From Microbacterium mangrovi (GTDB taxonomy: Bacteria; Actinomycetota; Actinomycetes; Actinomycetales; Microbacteriaceae), in assembly GCF_000802305.1 (NCBI RefSeq), contig NZ_JTDK01000010.1, forward strand, positions 62,001 through 126,000: DNA of 64,000 bases, read 5' to 3'. The notes under the pieces were generated by a model, which saw only the letters and a list, made by a program, of their open reading frames with translations, searched no databases and was not told where the DNA came from. This document shows, piece by piece, positions 9,173-17,605 of this stretch; the stretch's first letter is position 1, and each line of letters opens with the position of its first letter. Position numbers and translations under genes: made by a program.

Positions 9173-10189
9173 ATGCAGATCGATGTGAAGGCCCGTGCCC
9201 GCTATGCCGTGAACCGCCTCAAGCGGTTCTCCCCGACCCGCATCTGGGCGCTCGCGCGAAAGATCGGGGGCGAGCACCACAAGTGGACGCTGCCCGTGTT
9301 CGTCGACATGCTCTGGTGGGCGGCGTTCCACGACACCGCGTTCATCGACTACTACGAGGCCGACTTCGCGTCGCTGACGCCGAAGGAGCGCAAGACGTTC
9401 ATGACGTCGCTCATCCAGCACCACATCGCGGTCAGCGTCAACGATGCCGAGGTCGCCGAGCTCTTCGCCGACAAGCGCCGGTTCCTGCGCCGGTTCGCCC
9501 CCTACGTGCACCGGGAGTGGATCGACCTCGAAGAGGTCGGTGCCGCCGAGCTGCAGGCGTTCTGCGAGCGGAACCCGATCATCATCGCGAAGGTTCCGAT
9601 CAGCCGCGAAGGCCACGGCGTCTTCCGGCACGACACGACCGGGGTCACCGACTGGGAGGCGTACCACGCCGAGCTGGTGGGCAACGGACAGCTCCTCGTC
9701 GAGCAGCCGATCGTGCAGCATCCGTACCTCGCGGAGTACTGCGCCGGCACCGTCAACACGACGCGCGTCACCACCTATTTCGACGGCACGACCGTGCACC
9801 GCCTCGTGATGGTGCAGAAGTTCGGTCGCGGATCCGTCTCGGACCAGTTCTCCTGGGGCGGCTTCTTCACCATGCTCGACGACGACGGCCACTCGGTCGG
9901 CCGCGGGCACTCCGGCAAGAACGACACCTTCTACGCCGTCCACCCCGACTCGGGCCGCTCGATCATCGACTACCAGGTTCCGCTGTGGGACCAGGTCGAG
10001 GCGCTCACCGACAAGATCGGGCGCGAAGTGCCCGAGGTGCCGTACGTCGGCTGGGACATCGCGGTCACCGCAGACGGGCCCGAACTCATCGAGGGCAACT
10101 GGATCCCCGGACTCTACGAGAGCCGCGTGCTTGCGACGGGCATCCGCACCGGAACGCGCCCGCGGCACGAAGCCGTCATGACGTGGTGA
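9173..10189 (+). CDS. ATP-grasp protein, sugar-transfer-associated type (paralogue 2)
   Basis: This 338-residue paralogue of the divergent gene at 8057-9082 has the same motif order. IIAKVPISREGHGVF carries the ATP-binding lysine and loop, then come NTTRVTTYFDG and FSWGGFFTMLDDDG. YVGWDIAVTADGPELIEGN carries the C-terminal Glu/Asn metal ligands. The family is predicted to form amide or ester bonds in cell-envelope or polysaccharide contexts. It heads a three-gene operon. Its TGA overlaps the GTG of a truncated alanine-racemase-like gene, which in turn overlaps a second racemase-like gene. The unit therefore looks dedicated to making and attaching an amino acid, with substrate unknown. Confidence 0.8.
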   Translation: MQIDVKARARYAVNRLKRFSPTRIWALARKIGGEHHKWTLPVFVDMLWWAAFHDTAFIDYYEADFASLTPKERKTFMTSLIQHHIAVSVNDAEVAELFADKRRFLRRFAPYVHREWIDLEEVGAAELQAFCERNPIIIAKVPISREGHGVFRHDTTGVTDWEAYHAELVGNGQLLVEQPIVQHPYLAEYCAGTVNTTRVTTYFDGTTVHRLVMVQKFGRGSVSDQFSWGGFFTMLDDDGHSVGRGHSGKNDTFYAVHPDSGRSIIDYQVPLWDQVEALTDKIGREVPEVPYVGWDIAVTADGPELIEGNWIPGLYESRVLATGIRTGTRPRHEAVMTW

Positions 10190-10869
10190 CCGGCGCCGAC
10201 CTGGACAACCCCGGAGCCGCGCCCGTCGCGCAGATCAGCCGCGCCGCCATCGCCGCGAATCTCGCCGCGCTCGGCGCGGAGGCCGGATTCGCGGTCGACC
10301 TGCGCGGGGACGCCTACGGCCACGGCTGCGCCACGGTCGCAGCCTGGTGCGCCGAACTGGGAGCCGCGGCGGCCCGCAGCGACGACGGCACGGGCGCCGG
10401 ACCGCTGCCGGAAGCTGCGGCGGACGCCGTGCTCCTGGATGCGGAGCGCGTCTTCGGACTCGCCGAGGGGACGACCGCTGCGATGCGGTTCGCCGGCACC
10501 GCTCTCGTGGTCAAGGACCTCCGCGCGGGCGAAGGGGTCTCCTACGGCTTCCGCCATCGCGCGGCGCGTGATACCCGCATCGCACTGGTGACCGGTGGCT
10601 ATGCCCAGGGCGTCGTCCGCTCTCTCGGCGGCGCGGCGGAGGTTCTCATCGGCGGTGCGCGTCATCCGATCGTCGGCCGTGTCGCGATGGACGTCTGCAT
10701 GGTGGACATCGGCGATGCCGACGTCCGGCGCGGCGACGAGGCCGTGTTCTTCGGCGATCCCGGCCGTGGGGAGCCGGGCGTCCGGGAGTGGGCCGCCGCG
10801 ACCGGCCTGCACACCGCGGAGATCGTCACGGCGGTCGGTCGTCGCGCACTCCGGGAGACACGGGCATGA
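10186..10869 (+). CDS. Alanine racemase-like protein: C-terminal domain, catalytic lysine lost
   Basis: This 227-residue protein has an intact alanine racemase C-terminal domain from about residue 105. It includes GEGVSYGF, GGYAQG with Y139 at the catalytic-tyrosine position (Tyr265 of the Geobacillus enzyme), and GRVAMDVCMVDIG with M168-D169 at the Met312-Asp313 positions. The N-terminal barrel is reduced to about 60 residues. Its PLP motif reads LRGDAYGHG, with R40 where the family has the Schiff-base lysine. Roughly 180 residues of barrel are missing, and the tyrosine equivalent to Tyr354 is alanine (A211). The reading frame is clean, with no frameshift visible. The GTG start overlaps the upstream TGA, and its stop overlaps the next ATG. 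It is unlikely to be an active homodimer. A role as partner of the next gene product is inferred. Confidence 0.82.
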   Translation: MTGADLDNPGAAPVAQISRAAIAANLAALGAEAGFAVDLRGDAYGHGCATVAAWCAELGAAAARSDDGTGAGPLPEAAADAVLLDAERVFGLAEGTTAAMRFAGTALVVKDLRAGEGVSYGFRHRAARDTRIALVTGGYAQGVVRSLGGAAEVLIGGARHPIVGRVAMDVCMVDIGDADVRRGDEAVFFGDPGRGEPGVREWAAATGLHTAEIVTAVGRRALRETRA

Positions 10870-11909
10870 GCACACGACTGGACATCGACCTCGACGCGCT
10901 GCGCAAGAACCTCGCCGAGATCGCGGCACGCGTCGCCCCAGCGAGGCACATGCTGGTCGTGAAGGACGACGCCTACGGGCACGGGCTGACGACGATCGCG
11001 CAGACCGGGTGGGATGCCGGGGTGCGCTGGTTCGGCTCGTTCGACGTCGCCGGCGGCCGGATCGTCCGGGATGCCCTCGGCCCCGATGCGCGGATCTTCG
11101 CCTGGATGATCGGGTCCCGTGAGGATGCGCGGCTCGGTGTCAAGGCAGACCTCGACCTCGGTGTCGGCGACACCGCCCTCCTCGAGGATGCGGCCGCCGT
11201 CGGAGCGCAGCGCGTGCACCTGAAGATCGACACGGGCCTGCACCGCAACGGCATCCGGCCGGAGGAGTGGCCCGTCGCCGTGCGGCGTGCGGCCGAGCTG
11301 GAGCGGTCGGGTGCGATTCGGGTCGTCGGCGTCTGGAGCCACATCGCGGAGGCCTCCGACGCCGAGGACGATGCCGCGCGGGCCGTTTTCGACTGGGCCG
11401 TGGCCGAGGCGCAGGCGGCCGGGCTGGCACCTCGGATGCGGCACCTCGCCGCCAGCGCGGCATCCTTCGCGAGGTCGGAGTTCCGCTACGACATGGTCCG
11501 GGTCGGGGCCTTCGCGTACGGCATCCACCCGGCGGGAGGACCGGATGCGGCCGCCCTCGGCATCCGACCGATCGCGACTCTGGCGGCGCCTGTCACGGCG
11601 GCGGAGGAGGAGTTCGTCCGCATCGGCATCGGCATGCTCGACGGCATCCCGTCGACACTCGCGGGTCGCGTCCACGTCGGGACGCCCGGCGGTCCGCGGC
11701 GGCTCGTGCGCATCGACGCCGCAGAATCCGTCGTCGCGGCCTGGCCGGGTGCGGCCGTGGGGGACGAGGTCGCGGTCTACGGTCCGGGGCGCTGCGGCGA
11801 ACTCACCGCTACGGACCTCGCCGAGTCGATCGACACGATCGGCGAGGAGATCGCGTTGCGGGTGTCTCAGGCGGTGCCGAGGAGCTACCTGCGCGAAACG
11901 GCTCGCTGA
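10866..11909 (+). CDS. Alanine racemase-like protein: intact barrel, catalytic tyrosine missing
   Basis: This 347-residue fold-III PLP protein keeps the barrel half of the alanine racemase site. K33 is in VVKDDAYGHG, R127 in DTGLHRNG, H159 in GVWSHIAE and R212 in VRVGAFAYG. The C-terminal domain is shortened by about 20 residues, and the family motif GYADG is GMLDG, with M257 in place of the catalytic tyrosine. The MD pair is I283-D284, and the Tyr354 position is E327. No tyrosine is close enough to replace Tyr265. It is translationally coupled (ATGA) to the preceding C-terminal-domain protein, which keeps exactly the missing residues. An automatic annotation of alanine racemase would be misleading. 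Substrate unknown. Confidence 0.85.
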   Translation: MSTRLDIDLDALRKNLAEIAARVAPARHMLVVKDDAYGHGLTTIAQTGWDAGVRWFGSFDVAGGRIVRDALGPDARIFAWMIGSREDARLGVKADLDLGVGDTALLEDAAAVGAQRVHLKIDTGLHRNGIRPEEWPVAVRRAAELERSGAIRVVGVWSHIAEASDAEDDAARAVFDWAVAEAQAAGLAPRMRHLAASAASFARSEFRYDMVRVGAFAYGIHPAGGPDAAALGIRPIATLAAPVTAAEEEFVRIGIGMLDGIPSTLAGRVHVGTPGGPRRLVRIDAAESVVAAWPGAAVGDEVAVYGPGRCGELTATDLAESIDTIGEEIALRVSQAVPRSYLRETAR

Positions 11910-11914
11910 GCCGG

Positions 11915-12139
11915 TCAGGCCTCGTCGTTCAGACGCGCGGTCTCGTCGTGCCAGCTCGTGGCGATCGCGCGCAGCTTCTCTTCGTACTTGCGCCCGTGGT
12001 GGGCGCAGAACAGCAGCTCACTGCCGTTGACCTCGGCTGCGATGTAGGCCTGCGCTCCGCAGGAGTCGCAGCGGTCCGCGGCCGTGAGCCGGTAGATGGT
12101 GGCCCCGTTGGTTTCGTTGTGGGCCGTCAGCGTGGTCAT
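11915..12139 (-). CDS. Small Cys/His protein, DUF7455-like
   Basis: This 74-residue protein has two cysteines in CDSCGAQAY and a Cys-His-His cluster in FCAHHGRKYEEKL, which suggests a small zinc-ribbon-like fold. It resembles the short actinobacterial family labelled DUF7455, often found beside sigma-factor or topoisomerase genes. A GAGGAGG ribosome binding site lies just upstream of the ATG. It ends five bases from the convergent racemase-like gene and faces away from parE. The function is unknown. Confidence 0.75.
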   Translation of the reverse strand: MTTLTAHNETNGATIYRLTAADRCDSCGAQAYIAAEVNGSELLFCAHHGRKYEEKLRAIATSWHDETARLNDEA

Positions 12140-12307
12140 CTCGGTGCCTCCTCGGTCGGTCGCGAACTTCGTCTGTCACAGACATACAACCACGCGGAAC
12201 CGTGAACGATGCCCGGATTGCCGGGTGGTTCGCTGAGCGCGTATCCTTGGACCCTCGGGTCCTGCCGGTCTCGCCGTGTCAGGGACGATGGTGTCGGAGG
12301 CCCCGGA

Positions 12308-12313
12308 TATCCT
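12308..12313 (+). promoter_or_regulatory. -10 hexamer TATCCT upstream of parE
   Basis: TATCCT lies eight bases before the parE GTG, and no Shine-Dalgarno is visible. The mRNA is probably leaderless or has a leader of one or two bases. Confidence 0.5.
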
Positions 12314-12321
12314 GGTTGATT

Positions 12322-14397
12322 GTGACCGCCGAGTACTCCGCCCACCACCTTCAGGTGCTTGAAGGCCTCGAGGCCGTCCGCAAGCGCCCCGGCATGTACA
12401 TCGGCTCGACCGATAGCCGCGGGCTCATGCACTGCCTCTGGGAGATCATCGACAACTCCGTCGACGAGGCCCTGGGCGGGTTCGGCACCCGCATCGACAT
12501 CCTGCTCCACGCCGACGGCAGCGTCGAGGTTCGCGACCGCGCGCGCGGCATCCCGGTCGACATCGAACCGCGCACCGGGCTCTCCGGCGTCGAGGTGGTC
12601 TTCACGAAGCTGCATGCCGGCGGCAAGTTCGGCGGCGGCTCCTATGCGGCATCCGGCGGCCTCCACGGCGTCGGCGCCTCGGTCGTGAACGCGCTGTCGG
12701 AGCGTCTCGACGTCGAGGTCGACCGCGGCGGCAAGACGTGGGCGATGTCGTTCCGCCGGGGGGAGCCCGGCGTCTTCGCGAACGGTTCGCCCGACTCCGA
12801 CTTCCGCGCCTTCGACGCGCAGAGCGAGCTGCGCACCACCGGGAAGGTCGCGAAGGGCGTCACCGGAACCCGGATCCGCTACTGGGCCGACCGGCAGATC
12901 TTCACGAAGGATGCCGCCTTCGGGCTCGACGAACTCGTCCAGCGCGCCCGCCAGACGGCGTTCCTCGTGCCCGGGCTCGAGATCGTCATCCGCGACGAGC
13001 GGGACGCCGAGGCCGGCGCCACCGAGACCTCGTTCAAGTACGACGGCGGGATCTCCGAGTTCGCCGAGTTCCTCGCGCCCGACAGCGCCGTGACCGAGGT
13101 GTGGCGCCTGCAGGGCTCCGGCGGCTTCACCGAGACCGTGCCGGTCCTGCAGGCGTCGGGGGCGATGGTCCCCACCGAAGTCGAGCGCCAGTGCGAGGTC
13201 GACGTCGCCATGCGCTGGGGGACCGGGTACGAGACGACCGTGCGGTCGTTCGTCAACATCATCGCCACGCCCAAGGGCGGAACCCACCAGCAGGGCTTCG
13301 AGCAGGGGCTCATGAAATCGGTGCGGGCTCAGGTCGAGGCGAACGCGCGTCGCCTGAAGGTCGGCAACGACAAGCTCGAGAAGGACGACATCATGGCGGG
13401 CCTGACCGTCGTGCTGACCGTTCGCCTGCCTGAGCCGCAGTTCGAGGGTCAGACCAAGGAGGTGCTGGGCACCCCGGCCGTCCGGCAGATCGTCTCGAAC
13501 GTCGTGGCCCGCGGCATCACGGAGCGCCTCACCTCCACGCGGCGCGACGACAAGCTGCAGTCCGCGCTGCTGCTGGACAAGATCGTCGCCGAGATGAAGG
13601 CGCGCATCTCCGCCCGGGCCCACAAAGAGACGCAGCGCCGCAAGAACGCGCTCGAGTCCTCGTCGCTGCCCGCGAAGCTGGTCGACTGCCGCTCCAACGA
13701 CGTCGCCGACTCGGAGCTGTTCATCGTCGAGGGCGACTCCGCCCTCGGCACGGCAAAGCTCGCCCGCGACAGTGAGCACCAGGCGCTGCTGCCGATCCGG
13801 GGCAAGATCCTGAACGTGCAGAAGGCCTCGGTGAGCGACATGCTCTCCAACGCCGAGTGCGCGTCGATCATCCAGGTGGTGGGGGCCGGCTCGGGTCGCT
13901 CGTTCGATCTCGAGGCCGCCCGCTACGGCAAGATCATCCTGATGAGCGATGCGGACGTCGACGGCGCGCACATCCGCACGCTCCTGCTCACGCTGTTCTT
14001 CCGCTACATGCGTCCGCTCATCGAAGACGGCCGGGTGTTCGCCGCGGTGCCGCCCTTGCACCGCGTCATCGTGAACGGCCGCGGGAGCCGGGCGGCGGAG
14101 ACCCTCTACACGTACAGTGAACAGGAGCTGCACGGCCTGCTCGCGAAGCTGAGCAAGGCGGGCCGGCGCTGGCAGGAGCCCATCCAGCGCTACAAGGGCC
14201 TCGGCGAGATGGATGCCGAGCAGCTCGCGACCACGACGATGGATCGCGCCGGCCGCACCCTGCGCCGTGTGCGCGTGGAGGATGCCGAGGCGGCGACCTC
14301 CGTCTTCGAGATGCTGATGGGCAACGACGTGGCTCCGCGACGCGAGTTCATCGTGACCTCGTCCGACCGCTTGGGCCGGGAGCGCATCGACGCCTGA
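12322..14397 (+). CDS. parE: DNA topoisomerase IV subunit B (type IIA topoisomerase ATPase)
   Basis: This is the 691-residue ATPase/TOPRIM subunit of a type IIA topoisomerase, a heterotetramer with ParC that decatenates and relaxes DNA. The GHKL ATPase domain starts with KRPGMYIGST and contains GGLHGVGASVVNALS. The TOPRIM domain carries EGDSALGTAK and DADVDGAHIRTLL, the acidic metal-binding residues. The length fits ParE/GyrB without long inserts. The partner parC lies on the opposite strand 0.7 kb downstream, with a toxin-antitoxin pair between. The GTG start was chosen where homology begins (VTAEYSAHHL). It could also be called a second gyrase B, since ParE and GyrB cannot be fully separated by eye. 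Confidence 0.92.
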   Translation: MTAEYSAHHLQVLEGLEAVRKRPGMYIGSTDSRGLMHCLWEIIDNSVDEALGGFGTRIDILLHADGSVEVRDRARGIPVDIEPRTGLSGVEVVFTKLHAGGKFGGGSYAASGGLHGVGASVVNALSERLDVEVDRGGKTWAMSFRRGEPGVFANGSPDSDFRAFDAQSELRTTGKVAKGVTGTRIRYWADRQIFTKDAAFGLDELVQRARQTAFLVPGLEIVIRDERDAEAGATETSFKYDGGISEFAEFLAPDSAVTEVWRLQGSGGFTETVPVLQASGAMVPTEVERQCEVDVAMRWGTGYETTVRSFVNIIATPKGGTHQQGFEQGLMKSVRAQVEANARRLKVGNDKLEKDDIMAGLTVVLTVRLPEPQFEGQTKEVLGTPAVRQIVSNVVARGITERLTSTRRDDKLQSALLLDKIVAEMKARISARAHKETQRRKNALESSSLPAKLVDCRSNDVADSELFIVEGDSALGTAKLARDSEHQALLPIRGKILNVQKASVSDMLSNAECASIIQVVGAGSGRSFDLEAARYGKIILMSDADVDGAHIRTLLLTLFFRYMRPLIEDGRVFAAVPPLHRVIVNGRGSRAAETLYTYSEQELHGLLAKLSKAGRRWQEPIQRYKGLGEMDAEQLATTTMDRAGRTLRRVRVEDAEAATSVFEMLMGNDVAPRREFIVTSSDRLGRERIDA

Positions 14398-14400
14398 CCG

Positions 14401-14429
14401 TTGACGTGTGATGCGTGATGCGTGATGAT
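14401..14429 (+). promoter_or_regulatory. vapBC promoter with tandem heptamer repeats
   Basis: TTGACG (14401-14406) and GATGAT (14424-14429) are separated by 17 bases, and GATGAT ends exactly six bases before the antitoxin ATG. The spacer contains three tandem 7-mers, GTGATGC, GTGATGC and GTGATGA (14408-14428). Repeats between -35 and -10 are a plausible operator for autoregulation by the VapBC complex. Confidence 0.5.
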
Positions 14430-14435
14430 CGATGC

Positions 14436-14666
14436 ATGCGCACCACGGTCAACATCGACGACGATGTGCTCGCCGCCGCGCGCCAGTACGCCGACGCTCG
14501 CGGCCTGACCCTCGGCGAGGGGATCTCCCAACTCGTCCGGGCGACCCTCACCGAGCGTGCGCGCGAAGGGGGCCGCCGCAACGGGATCGTTCTCCTCCCG
14601 TCGTCACCGGGGGCTGGCTCGGCGACCCTCGACGACGTCACCCGGCTGCGGGACGACCTGTCGTGA
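14436..14666 (+). CDS. vapB: VapB-type ribbon-helix-helix antitoxin
   Basis: This 76-residue protein begins MRTTVNIDDDVLAAARQYA, a typical ribbon-helix-helix DNA-binding start. A helix with LGEGISQLVRATLTERA follows, and the short C-terminal tail is likely to wrap the toxin. Its GTGA overlap with the PIN-domain gene downstream is the usual layout of VapBC modules. Such antitoxins neutralise the toxin and repress their own promoter. The start at 14436 is favoured by homology and by the promoter spacing. Upstream in-frame ATGs at 14415 and 14418 lie inside the repeats. It sits 38 bp after parE. Confidence 0.8.
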   Translation: MRTTVNIDDDVLAAARQYADARGLTLGEGISQLVRATLTERAREGGRRNGIVLLPSSPGAGSATLDDVTRLRDDLS

Positions 14667-15091
14667 CCCGGTATCTGCTCGACGTCAACGTCGTGATCGC
14701 GCTCGTCGACCCGATGCACGTGCACCACGAGCGCGCGCACCGCTGGTTCGCCGCGCGCTCGGGAACGCCGTGGTGCACGTCGCCGGTGGTGCAGAACGGC
14801 GCCCTGCGCATCCTCGCGCACCCGAACTATCCCAACACCCAGTCGATGCCCGCCGTCGTGATGAGCCTGTCGAGCCTCGTCTCGCACCCGGAACACGAGT
14901 TCCTCGCGGATTCGGTGAGCCTGCTCACCGGTGACGTGAGACGCGAACGACTGCTCTCCAGCGCCCAGGTCACCGATTCGTACCTGCTCGCGCTCGCGGT
15001 GGCCTCCGACGCGCAGCTGGTGACGTTCGACACGAAGCTCGTGACGATCGCCGTGCCCGGCGGAGCCGAAGCGCTGCTCGCCCTGACCTGA
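14663..15091 (+). CDS. vapC: VapC-type PIN-domain ribonuclease toxin
   Basis: This 142-residue PIN-domain protein shows the N-terminal acidic strand YLLDVNVVIALVDP, the middle region VVQNGALRIL and the C-terminal TDSYLLALAVASDAQLVTFD, which together supply the metal-binding acidic residues. VapC toxins are endonucleases that usually cut tRNA or rRNA. The gene overlaps the antitoxin and ends seven bases from the 3' end of the convergent parC. This TA group (TA system VapC family with an SAPVVQNG-like motif) is common on actinobacterial chromosomes. The target is unknown. Confidence 0.85.
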   Translation: MTRYLLDVNVVIALVDPMHVHHERAHRWFAARSGTPWCTSPVVQNGALRILAHPNYPNTQSMPAVVMSLSSLVSHPEHEFLADSVSLLTGDVRRERLLSSAQVTDSYLLALAVASDAQLVTFDTKLVTIAVPGGAEALLALT

Positions 15092-15098
15092 GCCCGGA

Positions 15099-17540
15099 TC
15101 AGGCGACCGCGGTTCCGATCGCTCCGATGACCGCGTCGAGCGGCGTGCCCGACGCATCCCGCTTCGCGCCGGCCTCCGGGAGGGGGCGAACCGCGCCATC
15201 GGACCCCACCGCGCGAGGATCCGCGCCCACCCAGGCGAGCGTGAGGGTGTCCTCGCCCTTCAGGAACCGCTGCGCCCGGACACCGCCGGTCGCGCGGCCC
15301 TTCGCCGGGAACTCGTCGAAGTCGGACACCTTCGCGGCGCCGGCATCCGTCCCCGGCAGGGCCTGCGCGGACCCGGCGACGGTGACGACCACGACATCCT
15401 GCGGGTCGGCGACGACCCCGAAGAACACCACCCGCTCGCCCGGCGCGACCCGGACGCCGGCCATGCCGCCGGCGGCACGGCCCTGCGGTCGGACGGATGC
15501 CGCGTCGAAGCGCAGCAGCTGTGCGTCGCTGGTGACGAAGACGAGCTCCGCTCCGTCGGGAGCCGCCGCAGCGCCGACGACGCGGTCGCCCTGCTTGAGC
15601 GAGATGGCCTCGGCATCCGACTTGTTCGCAAGCTCCGACGTGGCGACGCGCTTGACGACGCCCTGCGCGGTGCCGAGCGCGATCGCGGGCTGCTCGACGA
15701 ACGGGACGAGCGCGACCACGTGCTCGTCCTTCTCGAGGCCGAGGTACTGGTCGACACGGGTGCCGGCGGCGAGCTGGACGGAGTTGCCCGGCACGGACGG
15801 CAGGTCGACCGGCGAGAACTTCACGAATCGCCCGAGGGTGGTGACCGCGACGACGTCGCCGCGGGTGGTCGTGTCGACGCTGCTGCGCACCGCGTCGTGC
15901 TTGGAACGACGCGCCGGCGGAACGATCGCCGTGCCGTCGCCGAGATCCGTGCGCACCATGCGCCCCGTCGCGGAGAGGTACACGCGACAGGGCGTGTCGG
16001 CGATCTGCAGGTCGGCCGGAGCGGCGGCACGCGACCGGGGCTGGATCGGACCGCCGTCCAGCAGCAGGGTGCGGCGCGGTGTGCCGTACGTCTCGGCCGC
16101 GGCATCCAGCTCGCGCGCGACCTGGGCGTGCAGCAGCTCTTCGCTGCCGAGGAGACGGACGAGCTCCTCGATCTGCGCGTTCAGCTCATCCCGCTCGGCC
16201 TCGAGCTCGATCCGGGAGAACTTCGTCAGCCGCCGCAGTCGCAGCTCGAGGATGTACTCCGCCTGCAGCTCCGACAGATCGAAGACGTCCTGCAGGCGGG
16301 TCCGGGCCTGCTCGCTGTCGTCCGAGGTGCGGATCACCTGGATGACCTCGTCGATGTCGAGGATCGCGATGAGGAGACCCTCGACCAGGTGCAGGCGCTC
16401 CCGCTTGCGCGCGAGACGGTACTCGCTGCGGCGGGTGACCACGCCGATGCGGTGGTCGAGGTAGACCCGCAGGAGTTCCCGCAGGCCCAGCGTCTGCGGC
16501 TGACCGCCCACCAGGGCGACGTTGTTGATGCTGAAGGAGTCTTCCAGCGGCGTCAGCCGGTAGAGGTGCTCGAGCACGGCGGCCGGGTCGAACCCGGTCT
16601 TGATCTGGATGACCAGTCGCAGGCCGTTCTTGCGGTCGGTGAGATCGGCGACGTCGGCGATGCCCGTCAGCTTCTTGGCGCTGACGGCGTCCTTGATCTT
16701 CTCGATGACGCGTTCCGGGCCGACGAGGTAGGGGAGTTCGGTGACGACGATGCCGGTGCGGCGCGGACCGAGCGACTCGATCGAGACCTTCGCGCGCGTG
16801 CGGAAGGACCCGCGGCCGTTGGCGTAGGCGTCCTTGACGCCGTCGAGACTCGTGATGATCCCGCCGGACGGGAGGTCGGGCCCGGGGACGAACGCCATGA
16901 GCTCTTCGACGGTCGCCTGCGGGTTCTGCAGCAGGTGGATGGCGGCGCCGACGACCTCGATGAGGTTGTGCGGGGCCATGTTGGTCGCCATGCCGACGGC
17001 GATGCCGGAGGCGCCGTTGACGAGCAGGTTCGGGTACGCGGCCGGCAGCACCTCGGGCTGCTGGAACTGGCCGTCGTAGTTCGGGATGAAGTCGACGACG
17101 TCCTCGTCGAGGCTCTCGGTCAGGGCGAGGGCCGGGGGCGCGAGGCGCGCCTCGGTGTAGCGGGATGCCGCGGGCCCGTCGTCGAGGGAGCCGAAGTTCC
17201 CGTGTCCGTCGACGAGCGGCACGCGCAGCGTGAACGGCTGCGCCAGACGCACGAGCGCGTCGTAGATCGCCGAATCGCCGTGCGGGTGGAGCTTGCCCAT
17301 GACCTCGCCGACGACGCGCGCGCTCTTCACGTGCCCGCGGTCGGGGCGCAGCCCCATGTCGGCCATTTGGAAGAGGATGCGCCGCTGCACGGGCTTGAGG
17401 CCGTCGCGTGCGTCGGGGAGCGCACGCGAGTAGATCACCGAGTACGCGTACTCGAGGTATGAGCCCTGCATCTCGGCGGAGACATCGACGTCTTCGATGC
17501 GCTCGTTGACGGCGGCGGGCGGGGGAGTCTTGGCAGGCAT
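15099..17540 (-). CDS. parC: DNA topoisomerase IV subunit A
   Basis: This is the 813-residue DNA-cleaving subunit of the type IIA topoisomerase whose ATPase subunit is the convergent parE. The winged-helix region contains [14 protein letters not shown] and [14 protein letters not shown]. The catalytic tyrosine is in [10 protein letters not shown]. The tower and coiled coil follow ([17 protein letters not shown] and [16 protein letters not shown]). The C-terminal third, from about 500, forms the beta-pinwheel that wraps DNA and includes repeats such as [13 protein letters not shown] and [13 protein letters not shown]. The start at MPAKTPPP gives a normal length. No clear ribosome binding site is visible. 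Confidence 0.93.
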   Translation of the reverse strand: MPAKTPPPAAVNERIEDVDVSAEMQGSYLEYAYSVIYSRALPDARDGLKPVQRRILFQMADMGLRPDRGHVKSARVVGEVMGKLHPHGDSAIYDALVRLAQPFTLRVPLVDGHGNFGSLDDGPAASRYTEARLAPPALALTESLDEDVVDFIPNYDGQFQQPEVLPAAYPNLLVNGASGIAVGMATNMAPHNLIEVVGAAIHLLQNPQATVEELMAFVPGPDLPSGGIITSLDGVKDAYANGRGSFRTRAKVSIESLGPRRTGIVVTELPYLVGPERVIEKIKDAVSAKKLTGIADVADLTDRKNGLRLVIQIKTGFDPAAVLEHLYRLTPLEDSFSINNVALVGGQPQTLGLRELLRVYLDHRIGVVTRRSEYRLARKRERLHLVEGLLIAILDIDEVIQVIRTSDDSEQARTRLQDVFDLSELQAEYILELRLRRLTKFSRIELEAERDELNAQIEELVRLLGSEELLHAQVARELDAAAETYGTPRRTLLLDGGPIQPRSRAAAPADLQIADTPCRVYLSATGRMVRTDLGDGTAIVPPARRSKHDAVRSSVDTTTRGDVVAVTTLGRFVKFSPVDLPSVPGNSVQLAAGTRVDQYLGLEKDEHVVALVPFVEQPAIALGTAQGVVKRVATSELANKSDAEAISLKQGDRVVGAAAAPDGAELVFVTSDAQLLRFDAASVRPQGRAAGGMAGVRVAPGERVVFFGVVADPQDVVVVTVAGSAQALPGTDAGAAKVSDFDEFPAKGRATGGVRAQRFLKGEDTLTLAWVGADPRAVGSDGAVRPLPEAGAKRDASGTPLDAVIGAIGTAVA

Positions 17541-17605
17541 GCAGGTGAGGCGATCTTCGAGTTCTGGGACGATGCGGCCGGCACGACTGTGCGAGACTTG
17601 GCCGG

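Noticed and set aside
10186..10400. Frameshift or pseudogene explanation for the truncated racemase-like gene
   Set aside because: The frame is open throughout, overlaps both neighbours precisely, and the C-terminal catalytic residues are kept. No barrel sequence was seen in another frame.
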